DNA from: Sphingomonas sp.
GTDB lineage: Bacteria; Pseudomonadota; Alphaproteobacteria; Sphingomonadales; Sphingomonadaceae
Assembly (NCBI RefSeq): GCF_019746665.1
Contig: NZ_JAIERS010000007.1
Location: 1-64,000 of the forward strand
Reading direction: 5' to 3'
Length of the DNA: 64,000 nucleotides
Positions 1 through 12,534 of this stretch are shown in pieces. The notes beneath the pieces were generated by a model. The model did not search any database and was not told where the DNA came from. It saw only the letters and a list, made by a program, of their open reading frames with translations. Each line of letters begins with the position of its first letter. Positions within the stretch are counted from its first letter, which is position 1. The position numbers were made by a program, and so were the translations under genes.

Positions 1-136
1 AACCGTCATCTCCAACCTGCTCCGCGTCCTCCGCGCCTCCGCGTGAACCAAAAAAAGCCGGTGCGTCGCGGCACCTGACTCCCAGTAAAGGATCGGCATA
101 AAAGGTTTTCCGGTCAGCCACCTTTCAAATGACCGA
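1..136. repeat. Direct repeat, copy 1 (290-bp period)
   Basis: This stretch recurs at 291-426 with a single mismatch (gcacctgact at 71-80 against gcacctggct at 361-370). It may extend left of the window. It contains the C-rich motif tccgcgtcctccgcgcctcc, an A-tract (aaaaaagccg) and ends just after cctttcaaatgaccga. No convincing protein is encoded. The position before folC and the near identity suggest a recent tandem duplication of an intergenic element. Confidence 0.9.
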
Positions 137-290
137 CTGGGTACGCGCGAGGCGGCTTGAGGGCTGTTTGATCAAGCGGCGGCGGACTCGGTTCGCGCGG
201 AGGCGCGGAGCGCGCGGAGGAGAAGGATCGAAAATCGCGCGCAGCGCCCTTCTCTCAATCTGCGTAAAGGTATCTGCGGCGCAGAAGAAA

Positions 291-426
291 AACCGTCATC
301 TCCAACCTGCTCCGCGTCCTCCGCGCCTCCGCGTGAACCAAAAAAAGCCGGTGCGTCGCGGCACCTGGCTCCCAGTAAAGGATCGGCATAAAAGGTTTTC
401 CGGTCAGCCACCTTTCAAATGACCGA
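291..426. repeat. Direct repeat, copy 2, directly upstream of folC
   Basis: Second copy of the 136-bp unit starting at position 1. It ends 28 bp before the folC start, so the repeat supplies most of the folC 5' region. The spacer (137-290) carries at 191-221 an inverted version of the tccgcg motif found inside each copy (311-337 here), so copy 2 and the spacer could pair in a long stem. The whole 1-453 interval otherwise holds no gene I can support. Confidence 0.9.
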
Positions 427-453
427 TAGCCATTTGTCGCTATATCGCTTCGC

Positions 454-1764
454 ATGCCCGACAATGCCCGCTCCACTTCCCCCGCCGTTCAGGCGCAGCT
501 CGATCGGCTCTGGGCACTGTCGCCGGGCGCGGACATTTTGGGGCTGGAGCGGATTTCCGCGTTGCTCGCTCGATTGGGCGATCCGCAGCACCGGCTGCCG
601 CCCGTGTTCCATGTCGCGGGCACCAACGGCAAGGGTTCGACCTGCGCCTATCTGCGCGCCGGGCTGGAGGCGGCGGGCTACCGCGTGCATGTCTATACCA
701 GCCCTCATCTGGTGCGCTTCAACGAGCGTATCCGCGTCGCGGGGCGATTGATCGCCGACGAGGCGCTCGCCCCGCTGCTCGCGCGGGTGCTCGACGCCGG
801 GGGCGATATCGGCGCGAGCTTCTTCGAGGTGACGACCGCGGCCGCCTTCCTCGCCTTTGCCGAGACGCCCGCGGACGCGTGCGTGATCGAGGTTGGCCTG
901 GGCGGGCGGCTCGACGCGACCAATGTGCTGCGGCCGGTGGTGACCGGGATCGCGCAGCTCGGCATCGATCACCAACAGTTTCTGGGCGACACGATCGAGG
1001 CGATCGCCGGGGAGAAGGCCGGCATCGCCCGGGCCGGCGTGCCGCTGGTGACGATGGCCTATCCGCCCCATGTGCGCGCGGTGGTCGAGGCGGTCGCGCG
1101 GACGCGAGGCGCACCGGTGCTGATGGAGGGGCGCGACTGGTGGGTGGAGGGCACGCCCCCGCGCTACCGCGACACGGCGGGCGCGCTCACGCTGGCGCCG
1201 CCGCGCCTGCCGGGGGCGCATCAGCGCCGCAACCTGGGGCTCGCGACCGCGATGCTGCGCGCGCAAGGCACTCTGCCGCTGCCCGACTCGGCGCTGATCG
1301 CGGCGGGGGCGCAAGCGCGCTGGCCGGCGCGGATGCAGCGGCTCGCCGATGGCCCGCTCACCGCGCTGCTGCCGGCGGGGAGCGCGGTCTGGCTCGATGG
1401 CGGGCACAACGCCGCCGCCGCCGATGCGGTGCGCGCGGCGATCGTCGAGGCCGGCGGCGATGCGCCGCTGTGGCTGGTGCTCGGGATGCTCGCCAACAAG
1501 GACGCGGACGCCATGTTGGCGGCGTTGGCGCCGGTCGCGGCCGGGCTGGTCGCGGTGCCGGTCGAGGGTCACGCGCATCATCCCCCCGCGGCGTTGGCCG
1601 AGGCCGGACTGGCGCGGGATTTGAGCGCGTCGACGGCGCCCGGGGTTGGCGCGGCGCTGCACCGGATTGCCGCGCACTGCCCGGGCGGGGCGAATGTGCT
1701 CATTCTCGGCTCGCTTTATCTCGCCGGAAGCGTGCTCGCGGCCAATGGCGAACTGCCCGATTGA
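454..1764 (+). CDS. folC: Bifunctional folylpolyglutamate synthase / dihydrofolate synthase
   Basis: Adds L-glutamate to dihydropteroate and then to reduced folates in the cytoplasm, an ATP-dependent Mur-ligase-type reaction. The 436-residue length fits the family. The P-loop GTNGKGS lies at residues 56-62 and is followed by the conserved TSPHLVRFNERI segment. EVGLGGRLDATN and the C-terminal ligase motif LDGGHNAAAA are also present. The start was chosen at the ATG at 454 because the protein then opens with the short helix usual before the P-loop. No strong Shine-Dalgarno is visible. The upstream region is the direct repeat; in related genomes folC commonly follows accD, which would lie left of the window. 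Confidence 0.96.
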   Translation: MPDNARSTSPAVQAQLDRLWALSPGADILGLERISALLARLGDPQHRLPPVFHVAGTNGKGSTCAYLRAGLEAAGYRVHVYTSPHLVRFNERIRVAGRLIADEALAPLLARVLDAGGDIGASFFEVTTAAAFLAFAETPADACVIEVGLGGRLDATNVLRPVVTGIAQLGIDHQQFLGDTIEAIAGEKAGIARAGVPLVTMAYPPHVRAVVEAVARTRGAPVLMEGRDWWVEGTPPRYRDTAGALTLAPPRLPGAHQRRNLGLATAMLRAQGTLPLPDSALIAAGAQARWPARMQRLADGPLTALLPAGSAVWLDGGHNAAAADAVRAAIVEAGGDAPLWLVLGMLANKDADAMLAALAPVAAGLVAVPVEGHAHHPPAALAEAGLARDLSASTAPGVGAALHRIAAHCPGGANVLILGSLYLAGSVLAANGELPD

Positions 1765-1851
1765 GCGCGGGTGCGCGCCAAACTGTCTAAGTATTCCCGC
1801 CAATTACGCGGCGGCGCGCGCTCCTGCACAAAGCAGGCGAAAGGAGCGCTC

Positions 1852-2271
1852 ATGACGCTGCTCGCCGATCTCGCCGTCCCCAGCCGCCCCCTCCCCCGCG
1901 ACGCCGGAGGCCGCCTGCTGCTCGCCTCGCTCAGGACTTTGCGCTGGTACGGTATCGAGGACGCGGGGCTCGCTCAGCGCTTTATCATGTTGTTCGGGCG
2001 CGATTTTCGTCGTGTGCTGTTCGTCACCCGGATGCTCGCGGAGAAGCTCGCCGAGCAGCCCGGGGTCAAGTTCGGCACCTGCCGCCGCACCCGGATGACC
2101 GAGAGCGAAGCGACGCTAATCGCGATCGCCACCCGGCTGCCGAACAACGTCCCCGCCGCCCGACTGCTGCTGGCCGATCTGCTCGGCACGCGCCAGATCG
2201 ACGGGATGCTCGCCTCGCTCTACGCGGTCAGCGAGGCGTTCGCGGCGCTAGACAAGCCGATCGGCGGATAA
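1852..2271 (+). CDS. Conserved hypothetical protein (139 aa)
   Basis: A 139-residue soluble protein with no signal peptide or membrane segment; function not recognised. The ATG at 1852 is preceded by a good ribosome-binding site (aaaggag at about 1839-1845), which favours it over an in-frame upstream GTG at 1771. The sequence is helical and Leu/Ala-rich with a basic patch (CRRTRM). It ends 7 bp from the convergent AmpG-like gene; the perfect palindrome gctaagcttagc (2272-2283) lies between and across the tails and includes the stop of the opposite gene. It may be co-transcribed with folC, 87 bp upstream. Confidence 0.75.
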   Translation: MTLLADLAVPSRPLPRDAGGRLLLASLRTLRWYGIEDAGLAQRFIMLFGRDFRRVLFVTRMLAEKLAEQPGVKFGTCRRTRMTESEATLIAIATRLPNNVPAARLLLADLLGTRQIDGMLASLYAVSEAFAALDKPIGG

Positions 2272-2278
2272 GCTAAGC

Positions 2279-3652
2279 TTAGCGCACGCCCCCTGGCTCC
2301 TCGGCGCCCGCGCTGCCGATCGAGGCGTCGACCAGCCCGCTGCGGCTCATCCACCAGAACAGGAACACACCGGGCAGCGCCACGACCGTGGTGAACAGAT
2401 AAAAGTTCAGATAGCCAAACTGTTCAACGAGCGTCCCGGCGGTAGTGCCGGTGATGATCCGCCCCACAACGCTCGCCGCCGCCGAGATCAGTGCATATTG
2501 TGCGGCTGTGTAGCGCAGATCGGTGAGCGCCGAGAAATAGGCGACCACGCACACCCCGCCAACGCCGCTCGCGAAATTCTCAAACCCCTGCGCGCCCGCC
2601 ATCGCGACATTGTTGTGCCCGACCAGCGCGAGCCCGGCGAAGCTGGCATTCGACACCGCCATCAAGATCAGGCTCAGCAGGACCGACGGTTTGAGCCCAG
2701 CCCGCGTGTAGAGCGCGCCACCCGCGAAAATGCCGAGCAAATAGGCCCAGAAGCCGACGCCAACGTCATAGACCGCGATCTCGGTGTTCGAATAGCCGAG
2801 GTCGTTATAGAGCAGCCGCACGGTCAGCTGGCCGAGTGTATCGCCGATCTTGTGGACCAGAATGAACAGCAGGATCAGCCACGCCCCGCGCCGGCGAAAG
2901 AATTCGACGAACGGCGCGACCGCCGCCGCCTCGATCTCCGCCCAGCCTCGGCGTTCGGCGGGCGGGCGGTGGCGGGTCGGCTCACCGAGCACCAGCCCCA
3001 CCAGCATCGCTGGCAATGCATAAACCGCGCAAAGGGCATAGCCCCAGTTCCAGCCATAAGTCTGCGCGACAACCAGCGCGGTGGCGCCAGCGGCGACGGA
3101 GCCGATCCGCCAGCCATATTGCGACATGCCCGCGCCCACCCCGAGTTGTTCAGGCCGCAGGATCTCGATGCGATAGGCGTCGATCACGATGTCGTATGTG
3201 GCGCCGGTAAAGGCGACAAGCAAAGCGGCGACCACGGTTTCCCCAAGGCCGGCGGCTGGATCGACCCGCGCCAGATTCAGCACGGCAAGGGCGGCCAGCG
3301 AGCCAGCGAGCACCAGCCAGCTCAACCGTTGCCCCAGGCGCCCAAGCACCGGCAGGCGCACCCCCTCGACCACCCAAGCCCAGAGTGGCTTGAGGTTGTA
3401 GATCAGGATAGCGAGCGCGAAGGCCGTGACCGACTTCTTGTCGATCCCCGCCTGTGCCAGTCGCGACGTCAGCGTCGCGCCGATCATCGTGAACGGGAAC
3501 GCCGACGACACCCCGAGGAAGAACGCCGCCAGCGGCTCGCGCTCGGCATAGGGGCGCATCGGCCCAAGCACCCCGGCGAAGGCGGGCAGGCGTGACAGCC
3601 CCGCCAGCCCCAGAATCACGGCAACGAACGCGCCGACCCACCACTCACTCAA
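2279..3652 (-). CDS. AmpG-like MFS permease (muropeptide transporter family)
   Basis: A 457-residue inner-membrane protein with about 12 hydrophobic segments. AmpG-type permeases import anhydro-muropeptides released during wall turnover. The loop GATYDIVIDAYRIE (about residues 150-163) matches the conserved ATQDIVIDAWR signature of AmpG/PAT permeases. The start is a TTG at 3652, with ggggag about 6 bases upstream; an in-frame stop shortly upstream (3671-3673) leaves no ATG alternative. It is divergent from the Rieske oxygenase (59-bp gap), so the two may share a promoter region. No ampD or ampC/ampR gene is adjacent, so a role in beta-lactamase induction cannot be claimed. Confidence 0.85.
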   Translation of the reverse strand: MSEWWVGAFVAVILGLAGLSRLPAFAGVLGPMRPYAEREPLAAFFLGVSSAFPFTMIGATLTSRLAQAGIDKKSVTAFALAILIYNLKPLWAWVVEGVRLPVLGRLGQRLSWLVLAGSLAALAVLNLARVDPAAGLGETVVAALLVAFTGATYDIVIDAYRIEILRPEQLGVGAGMSQYGWRIGSVAAGATALVVAQTYGWNWGYALCAVYALPAMLVGLVLGEPTRHRPPAERRGWAEIEAAAVAPFVEFFRRRGAWLILLFILVHKIGDTLGQLTVRLLYNDLGYSNTEIAVYDVGVGFWAYLLGIFAGGALYTRAGLKPSVLLSLILMAVSNASFAGLALVGHNNVAMAGAQGFENFASGVGGVCVVAYFSALTDLRYTAAQYALISAAASVVGRIITGTTAGTLVEQFGYLNFYLFTTVVALPGVFLFWWMSRSGLVDASIGSAGAEEPGGVR

Positions 3653-3711
3653 TCGCTTGCTCCCCGCGCGCTATCCCCTCACACTAGCGCCAAAAGCGGA
3701 GAGGAAAAGCC

Positions 3712-4866
3712 ATGAACGACCTCGCCACGCTGCGCCCCACGCCGGCGCAACTGGCGCTCGCCGAGCGGCTTGCGCGCGGTGGCGACGGGGACGAAGCGGC
3801 GATGAGTTTCGTTCCGGCATCGGTCTATACCGCGCCCCAACGCTACGCCGCCGAGCAGGCGGCGATCTTTGCGCGCCATCCCCTTGTCATCGCCCCTTCC
3901 GCGCTGCTGCCTGAGCCCGGCATGGCGGTGCCGCATGACGGCTTCGGCAAGCCACTCCTGATAACGCGCGACCGCGACGGCTGCGCGCATGTGTTCCTCA
4001 ACGTCTGCCGCCACCGGGGCACGAGACTGGTCGAAGGCGCGGAGCCGCGGTGCGCCAGCCGCCTGATCTGCCCCTATCACGCCTGGAGCTATGGCCTGGA
4101 CGGCAAACTGCTCGCCCTGCCCCGTAGCGAGACCTTTCCTGGACTCGACAAGGGCGATTATGCGCTGAAACGGCTGCCAACGCGCGAGGCGGGCGGGCTG
4201 ATCTGGTTCGCGTTCGATGAGCGCGCCGACTTCACCCTGCCGAACCAGCTCGCCGCCGATTTCGATGCCTTCGCGCTCGGCACGCAGCACCTGTTCCGTC
4301 GGCGAACCCACCGGGTCGCGGCGAATTGGAAGCTGATCATGGACGCGTTCCTGGAAAGCTATCACGTCCAGCGGCTGCATTCGGCGACGATCGCGCGCTT
4401 CTTCCAGGATGGCGTCGCGACCGCCGACGCGGTCGGCCCGCATCAACGCTCGGCGGTAGGGCGCGCCGCCGACGTGGTCGCGGCGGCGGGGGATGACTGG
4501 AGCGCATTGCGGGCAGCGATCACCTATACCTATCAATTGTTCCCGGGCGCGGTGTTGATCGTCAGCCCCGATTATATGAACCTGATGGTGCTGATGCCGC
4601 AGGCGGCGGGTGAGGTGCTCGTCGAGGATTTCATGCTGATCCCCGAGCCGCCCCCGACCGATGCCGCGCGTGATCATTGGGAGCGGAGCTGGACGTTGCT
4701 CGATGGCCAGGTATTCGCCGGCGAGGATTTTCGCGCCGCCGAACTCGGCCAGCAGGGCCTGGCGGCCGGCGCGATCGACCGGGCGACGCTCGGCACGCTC
4801 GAGGGCGGGATCGCGCGCTTCCACGCGGCGGTCGAGGCGGCGCTTACGCCGCCCGGTAAAGGCTGA
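3712..4866 (+). CDS. Rieske [2Fe-2S] oxygenase, large (alpha) subunit type
   Basis: A 384-residue Rieske non-heme iron oxygenase. The Rieske cluster ligands are visible as C-R-H (VCRHRG) and, 17-18 residues later, C-P-Y-H (LICPYHAW), in the N-terminal half. The mononuclear iron site follows in [19 protein letters not shown], giving the expected D/E..H....H set. The ATG at 3712 has a clear ribosome-binding site (gagaggaaaagcc). No beta subunit, ferredoxin or reductase gene is adjacent, so the electron donor must be elsewhere. Substrate is unknown; homologous families act on aromatic acids, carnitine-like amines and others. The 3' end overlaps the tail of the convergent receiver gene by 23 bp. 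Confidence 0.88.
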   Translation: MNDLATLRPTPAQLALAERLARGGDGDEAAMSFVPASVYTAPQRYAAEQAAIFARHPLVIAPSALLPEPGMAVPHDGFGKPLLITRDRDGCAHVFLNVCRHRGTRLVEGAEPRCASRLICPYHAWSYGLDGKLLALPRSETFPGLDKGDYALKRLPTREAGGLIWFAFDERADFTLPNQLAADFDAFALGTQHLFRRRTHRVAANWKLIMDAFLESYHVQRLHSATIARFFQDGVATADAVGPHQRSAVGRAADVVAAAGDDWSALRAAITYTYQLFPGAVLIVSPDYMNLMVLMPQAAGEVLVEDFMLIPEPPPTDAARDHWERSWTLLDGQVFAGEDFRAAELGQQGLAAGAIDRATLGTLEGGIARFHAAVEAALTPPGKG

Positions 4867-5275
4867 ACCCGCTCGGCAATTTGCGCGGGCGCTCGCCCTC
4901 CGCGACTTGGCCGATGGCCTTGATCGCCGCGAGCAGATGGCGCTGGGAATAGGGTTTGGCGAGGCAACCATCCGCGAGCAGCCGCGCCTCGGGCGGGCAG
5001 GCGCCGGTCACGAACAGCACGCGGATTCCGGCATCGAACGCGGCACGGGCCACGTCGACACCACTGCCGCCCCCAGCGAGCGCCACATCGACGATCACCA
5101 GATCGAGCGGCACGCCGTCCTCGATCAACGCCTCCGCCGCATCGGCGCGATCAATCGTTGCAACGATCTGGAATCCTTCGTCCTCCAGGAAATGCTCGGT
5201 ATCGAAGGCGATCAACGGCTCGTCCTCGACGATCAGGATCCGCCGCAGCACCGGGGCTTTACGGGCAAACATCAT
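4844..5275 (-). CDS. Stand-alone CheY-like receiver domain protein
   Basis: A single receiver domain of 143 residues with no output domain. The acidic pocket (VEDEPL), the phosphoacceptor Asp in LVIVDVAL, the switch Thr in VLFVTG and the Lys in CLAKPYS are all present, so phosphorylation chemistry looks intact. The start is uncertain: ATG 5275 and the adjacent ATG 5272 lie close to the domain edge, while an in-frame ATG at 5314 would add 13 residues; none has a strong Shine-Dalgarno. It is divergent from the pseudouridine synthase gene. No histidine kinase is adjacent, so it is an orphan; the target is unknown. Confidence 0.85.
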   Translation of the reverse strand: MMFARKAPVLRRILIVEDEPLIAFDTEHFLEDEGFQIVATIDRADAAEALIEDGVPLDLVIVDVALAGGGSGVDVARAAFDAGIRVLFVTGACPPEARLLADGCLAKPYSQRHLLAAIKAIGQVAEGERPRKLPSGFSLYRAA

Positions 5276-5396
5276 GCAGCTGTCCAACGCCTCCCTCGCG
5301 TCCACCCTTCCCATGCGCCATCGCCGCCCGTAAATGGGGATGGGCTTCGGAGCGCCCAAGGGGGCAATAGCTTTTGTGCCGGCTCGAAAAGCGATT

Positions 5397-6530
5397 ATGG
5401 GACGGGGCGTGACCAGCAAGCCCTCCTCGCCCGCGCCGGGCCACCGCATCGCCAAATTGCTCGCCCGCGCCGGGGTCGCTTCGCGCCGTGAAATCGAACG
5501 GATGATCGCCGACGGGCGGATTGCGCTGAACGGTACGCTGCTCACCACGCCGGCGACGATCCTGCCCTCGCTCGCCGGGATTACGGTGGACGGCCAGCCG
5601 GTGTCCGAACCCGCGCCGGCGCGGCTGTTCCTCTACCACAAGCCGGCCGGTCTGCTGGTAACCGAGCGCGATCCGGCTGGGCGGCCCACCATCTATGATC
5701 GGCTGCCCAGGGACTTGCCGCGACTGATGCCGGTCGGGCGGCTCGACCTCAACACCGAAGGCTTGCTGCTGCTCACCACCGATGGCGGGCTGAAGCGCCA
5801 GCTCGAGCTGCCGGCGACCGGCGTGGAGCGGGCCTATCGCGCCCGGGCCTATGGCCAGGTAAGCCAGGCGCAGCTCGAGGAATTGATCGAGGGCGTGGAG
5901 ATCGACGGCGTCCGCTACGGGCCGATCGACGCCAACATGGAACGCCGCACCGGCGCCAATCTGTGGATCGAGATGATCCTGACCGAGGGTAAGAATCGTG
6001 AGGTGAGGCGCGTGCTCGAACATCTGGGCCTGCAGGTCTCGCGCCTGATCCGCACGCGATATGGTCCTTTCGTGCTCGGCGATCTGGCGCCGGGAGAGAT
6101 TGGCGAAGTGCGCCAGCATGATCTGGTGAGCTTCCGCCGCGATCCGCGCCAGGGCCCCGGCGCCGAACCGATGGCACTGAAGCCCGCCGCGAGCCGCGCC
6201 GCCCGCTCCGTGCCCAAGCCTCCCGTGTCGCGCGACGCCGAGCCCGAGGCGCCGCGCGCCCGGCCGCCGCGAAAGGGGCCAGGCACGGCGCCGCCCGGGG
6301 CGAAGCCACGCGGAGCAAAGCCCCAGCGAGCAACCCCCTCCGCCGCGACCGAAGCGCGCAGCGCACCCCGCCCTCGCCCGCGCAAGAGCGGCAAGCTCAG
6401 CCTCGTCACCGCTGGCGAGGCGCGCGAAATCGCGCGGCGTGACCGCCCCGCTCGCCCCGGTCCCGTTCGTCCTGCCCCTGCCAAACCGCGCGGTCGCCCC
6501 AACGCGCGACCGCCAAGGGGCGCGCGTTGA
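5397..6530 (+). CDS. RluB-type 23S rRNA pseudouridine synthase with basic C-terminal tail
   Basis: Isomerises a uridine in large-subunit rRNA. An S4 RNA-binding domain (RIAKLLARAGVASRREIERM) is followed by the catalytic signature GRLDLNTEGLLLLTTDG, whose Asp is the nucleophile, and the motif KNREVRRVLEHLGL. After about residue 250 the protein becomes a low-complexity Ala/Pro/Arg/Lys tail of about 125 residues, common in alphaproteobacterial RluB-like proteins and probably an unstructured RNA-binding extension. ATG 5397 is preferred; GTG 5409 just downstream (after gggacgggg) is a possible alternative, as is ATG 5334 upstream. The stop overlaps the rsmD start (TGATG), indicating translational coupling. 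Confidence 0.9.
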   Translation: MGRGVTSKPSSPAPGHRIAKLLARAGVASRREIERMIADGRIALNGTLLTTPATILPSLAGITVDGQPVSEPAPARLFLYHKPAGLLVTERDPAGRPTIYDRLPRDLPRLMPVGRLDLNTEGLLLLTTDGGLKRQLELPATGVERAYRARAYGQVSQAQLEELIEGVEIDGVRYGPIDANMERRTGANLWIEMILTEGKNREVRRVLEHLGLQVSRLIRTRYGPFVLGDLAPGEIGEVRQHDLVSFRRDPRQGPGAEPMALKPAASRAARSVPKPPVSRDAEPEAPRARPPRKGPGTAPPGAKPRGAKPQRATPSAATEARSAPRPRPRKSGKLSLVTAGEAREIARRDRPARPGPVRPAPAKPRGRPNARPPRGAR

Positions 6531-7066
6531 TGCGTGTCATCGCCGGCACTTGGCGGGGGCGGCCGCTGATCGCCCCCAGCGGTGCCGCAACCCGCCCGAC
6601 TGCGGACCGCGTGCGCGAGGCGCTGTTTTCGATGCTCACCAGCCGGCTCGGCGGGTTCGAGGGGCTTGCCGTGGCCGACCTATTCGCGGGATCGGGCGCG
6701 CTTGGGATAGAGGCGCTCTCCAGGGGTGCCGCCAGCTGCCTGTTCGTCGAGCAGGACCGCGCCGCGATGGATGCTTTGCGCGCGAATCTGGCTAAACTGG
6801 GCGCCACGGCCGATGTCCGCACGGCCTCGGTGCTCGCGCTCGGCCCTGCTCCGGCGCCGCTGGACCTATTGCTGCTCGATCCACCCTACGGCTCGGGCGC
6901 GGGCGCCGTGGCGCTCGACAAGCTCGCCCGGCTCGGCTGGATCGGTCCGCAAAGCTGGGTGAGCGTGGAAACCGCGTTCAACGAGGCAGTCCGCGTCACT
7001 GGCTTTGTGATCGATGCCGAGCGCGTCCACGGCAAGGCGCGGCTAACGCTGTTGCGACGCGAATAA
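6530..7066 (+). CDS. rsmD: 16S rRNA (guanine(966)-N2)-methyltransferase
   Basis: A SAM-dependent methyltransferase of 178 residues that modifies G966 of 16S rRNA during 30S assembly. The RsmD opening RVIAGTWRGRPL, the SAM-binding motif DLFAGSGALGIEALSRGA and the catalytic motif LLLDPPYGSG are all visible. ATG 6530 overlaps the stop of the upstream pseudouridine synthase, with aagggg about 10 bases upstream. The pairing with an rRNA pseudouridine synthase makes a two-gene rRNA modification unit. The 138 bp after it (7067-7204) separate it from the convergent greA; I see no unambiguous terminator there. Confidence 0.95.
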   Translation: MRVIAGTWRGRPLIAPSGAATRPTADRVREALFSMLTSRLGGFEGLAVADLFAGSGALGIEALSRGAASCLFVEQDRAAMDALRANLAKLGATADVRTASVLALGPAPAPLDLLLLDPPYGSGAGAVALDKLARLGWIGPQSWVSVETAFNEAVRVTGFVIDAERVHGKARLTLLRRE

Positions 7067-7204
7067 AGCGCTACGTTTCAACGCCTTCCTGTCGCACCAC
7101 CATCAGGATTGGCAGCTCAGTGGCCGATCCCGACCGAGTTTCATTCGAGCCAAAGTCGCGCGCTGTTATTCAACGCGCGCACGCGAACGCCCGAGCGCGT
7201 CTGC

Positions 7205-7681
7205 TCAAATGAACTCGATTTTCGATACCAGATAATAACGATCGCCCGACGGCACCGTGACCTCGACTTCGTCTTCCACCCGACGCCCGATAAGCGCGCG
7301 CCCCAGCGGCGAGTTGTAGCTGATGCGGCCCGCGCTCGCATCCGCCTCGGTCTGGCCGACGATCTGATAGCGCACCGGTTTGTCGTCCTCGTCGAGCAAC
7401 GTCACCGTCGCACCGAACACCACCTTTTCGCCCGAAAGCGTGGTTGGGTCGATGATCTGGGCGCGGCTCAGCTTGTCCTCGATGTCGGCGATCTGCGCCT
7501 CGATCTGGCCCTGGCGCTCCTTGGCGGCGTGATATTCGGCGTTTTCAGAGAGATCGCCATGCGCGCGCGCTTCCTCGATCGCATCGACGATCAGCGGTCG
7601 CTCTTCCTTCAGCCGCCTGAGTTCCACGGTCAGCTTGTCATAGCCTTCCGCCAGCATCGGCATTTTTTCGACCGTGGCCAT
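7205..7681 (-). CDS. greA: Transcription elongation factor GreA
   Basis: Rescues backtracked RNA polymerase by stimulating cleavage of the nascent transcript. The 158-residue length is typical. An N-terminal antiparallel coiled coil (about residues 1-75) carries the acidic tip in [25 protein letters not shown], and the C-terminal FKBP-like domain contains [21 protein letters not shown] 7681 has gagg upstream. It lies 76 bp downstream of carB on the same strand, the carA-carB-greA order usual in alphaproteobacteria, and is probably at least partly co-transcribed with it. Confidence 0.97.
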   Translation of the reverse strand: MATVEKMPMLAEGYDKLTVELRRLKEERPLIVDAIEEARAHGDLSENAEYHAAKERQGQIEAQIADIEDKLSRAQIIDPTTLSGEKVVFGATVTLLDEDDKPVRYQIVGQTEADASAGRISYNSPLGRALIGRRVEDEVEVTVPSGDRYYLVSKIEFI

Positions 7682-7757
7682 CCTTACGCGTCCTCTAAAC
7701 CCTGAACCTCAAGCGCGCCGCGCTCGGCTCGCCCGCACCATCGCCAAATTGTCGGAA

Positions 7758-11092
<3,335 letters not shown>

Positions 11093-11093
<1 letters not shown>

Positions 11094-11320
11094 TAGAAGT
11101 GCTCACGTCCTAATTCGACGAATTTCTCAAATGCAGCTTTATCGAGACGGATAGTCTGAGAAAGCTTACGCGGCACTTCGCGCGTCTCACGTCCATATTT
11201 GTCTATTTGGATGAATTTTTCGATCCCGTAGTTTACCAGACGAACCACGGCAAGTTCTACCTGGTCATGTGGGCGAGCGTTGTCGAGATATTCGACTTCA
11301 AATGTCCTTACGGTTGCCAT
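11093..11320 (-). CDS. Small hypothetical protein inserted between carA and carB (75 aa)
   Basis: A 75-residue charged protein, function not recognised. It overlaps carA at its start (TGATG at 11318-11322) and carB at its end (TAATG), so it is translationally coupled on both sides and almost certainly expressed. The sequence has a beta-rich first half (TFEVEYLDN, then [12 protein letters not shown]) and a helical C-terminus ([14 protein letters not shown]). No signal peptide or membrane segment is seen. Base composition is visibly AT-richer than carA and carB, with codons such as TTA, ATA and TTT that the neighbours avoid, suggesting acquisition by transfer. Confidence 0.8.
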
Positions 11321-12534
11321 CAACGCAGCCCCATCATCCCCACGAACCGCTCGAACAAATACAAGCTATCCTGCGGCCCCGGGCTCGCCTCGGGGTGGTA
11401 CTGCACGCTGAACGCTGGCTTATCGGCAAGTTCCAACCCGGCGTTCGAGCCGTCGAACAGCGAGACATGCGTTTCGCGCACGCCCTCGGGCAGGCTCTCG
11501 CGCTCGACCGCGAAGCCGTGGTTCATGCTCGTGATCTCGACAACCCCGTCCTCCAGCCGCTTGACCGGATGGTTGGCGCCGCGATGGCCCTGGTGCATCT
11601 TCACCGTCCGCGCGCCCACCGCGAGCGCGAGCAGCTGGTGGCCCAGACAGATGCCGAACAGCGGCTTGCCTGTCTCAAGCATCTGCCGGATCACCGGCAC
11701 GGCGTACTCGCCGGTCGCTGACGGGTCACCGGGGCCGTTCGAGAGGAAGAAGCCGTCGGGCTCGAGCGCCATCACATCGGCGAAGCTCGCGGTCGCGGGC
11801 AGCACAGTCACGCGCGCGCCGGCCTGGACCAAGTTTCGGAAAATGTTACGTTTCGAGCCATAATCGATCGCGACGACGTGCGGACGGTTGGTGTCGGCTT
11901 CACCCGCCTCAGCAGTTGCCCCCGGCAGCGCCGCGCTCTCGTCATAGCCCGCGCCCAGCCGCCAGATGCCGCCGGCCCAGCCAAAATGGGTGGCGCACGA
12001 CACGTCCTTGGCGAGGTCCATCCCCTCCAGCCCCGGCCACGCGCGCGCCATCGCGAGCAGCGCGGGGAGATCGAAGCTGCCGGTGCGGCTATGCGCGATC
12101 ACCCCATTGGGGGCGCCGGCGCCGCGGATGCGCTTCGTCAGCGCGCGCGTGTCGATGCCCGAAAGCCCGATCCGGCCATGCTTCTCCATCCATGCGTCAA
12201 GCCGTTCCACCGAGCGGAAGTTGCTCGGCTCGGTCACGGCCTCGCGCACGATCATGCCGAGCGCGTGGGGGGCGTCCGCCTCGATATCCTCGGGGTTGGC
12301 GCCAACATTGCCGATGTGGGGGAAGGTGAAGGTGATGATCTGCCCGGCGAAGCTCGGGTCTGTCATGATTTCCTGATAGCCCGTCATCGCGGTGTGGAAG
12401 CACACCTCGCCCACCGCCTCGCCTTGCGCGCCGAAGCCATGGCCCCAGATCACTCTACCGTCCGCCAGCACGAGCACGCCGGTCGCCCCCTCGGGCGGGG
12501 TCGCGGGCACGAGCGAGGGTTTGGCGTCGGCCAT
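11320..12534 (-). CDS. carA: Carbamoyl-phosphate synthase small subunit (glutamine amidotransferase)
   Basis: Hydrolyses glutamine and channels ammonia to CarB. About 404 residues: an N-terminal CPSase small-chain domain (GYQEIMTDPSFAGQIITFTFPHIGN) and a class I glutaminase domain with the nucleophile Cys in GICLGHQLLALA and the His-Glu pair in QYHPEASPG. ATG 12534 is preferred; an in-frame GTG at 12546 directly abuts the ggag that would serve as ribosome-binding site, so it is less likely. It heads the leftward group carA-orf-carB-greA and is divergent from yqeY across a 136-bp gap (12535-12670) that should hold both promoters. Confidence 0.96.
   Translation of the reverse strand: MADAKPSLVPATPPEGATGVLVLADGRVIWGHGFGAQGEAVGEVCFHTAMTGYQEIMTDPSFAGQIITFTFPHIGNVGANPEDIEADAPHALGMIVREAVTEPSNFRSVERLDAWMEKHGRIGLSGIDTRALTKRIRGAGAPNGVIAHSRTGSFDLPALLAMARAWPGLEGMDLAKDVSCATHFGWAGGIWRLGAGYDESAALPGATAEAGEADTNRPHVVAIDYGSKRNIFRNLVQAGARVTVLPATASFADVMALEPDGFFLSNGPGDPSATGEYAVPVIRQMLETGKPLFGICLGHQLLALAVGARTVKMHQGHRGANHPVKRLEDGVVEITSMNHGFAVERESLPEGVRETHVSLFDGSNAGLELADKPAFSVQYHPEASPGPQDSLYLFERFVGMMGLR

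Noticed and set aside
129..422. 97-codon frame inside the direct repeat
   Set aside because: Arg-rich, no start signal, lies across repeated intergenic DNA.
415..1803. Long open frame on the minus strand opposite folC (462 codons)
   Set aside because: Arg/Pro/His-rich translation with no family pattern; a typical antisense shadow of a high-GC gene whose + strand frame is clearly folC.
7067..7204. Intrinsic terminator between rsmD and greA
   Set aside because: Only an imperfect gcgcg...cgcgc pairing around 7155-7185 with no T-run; too weak to call.
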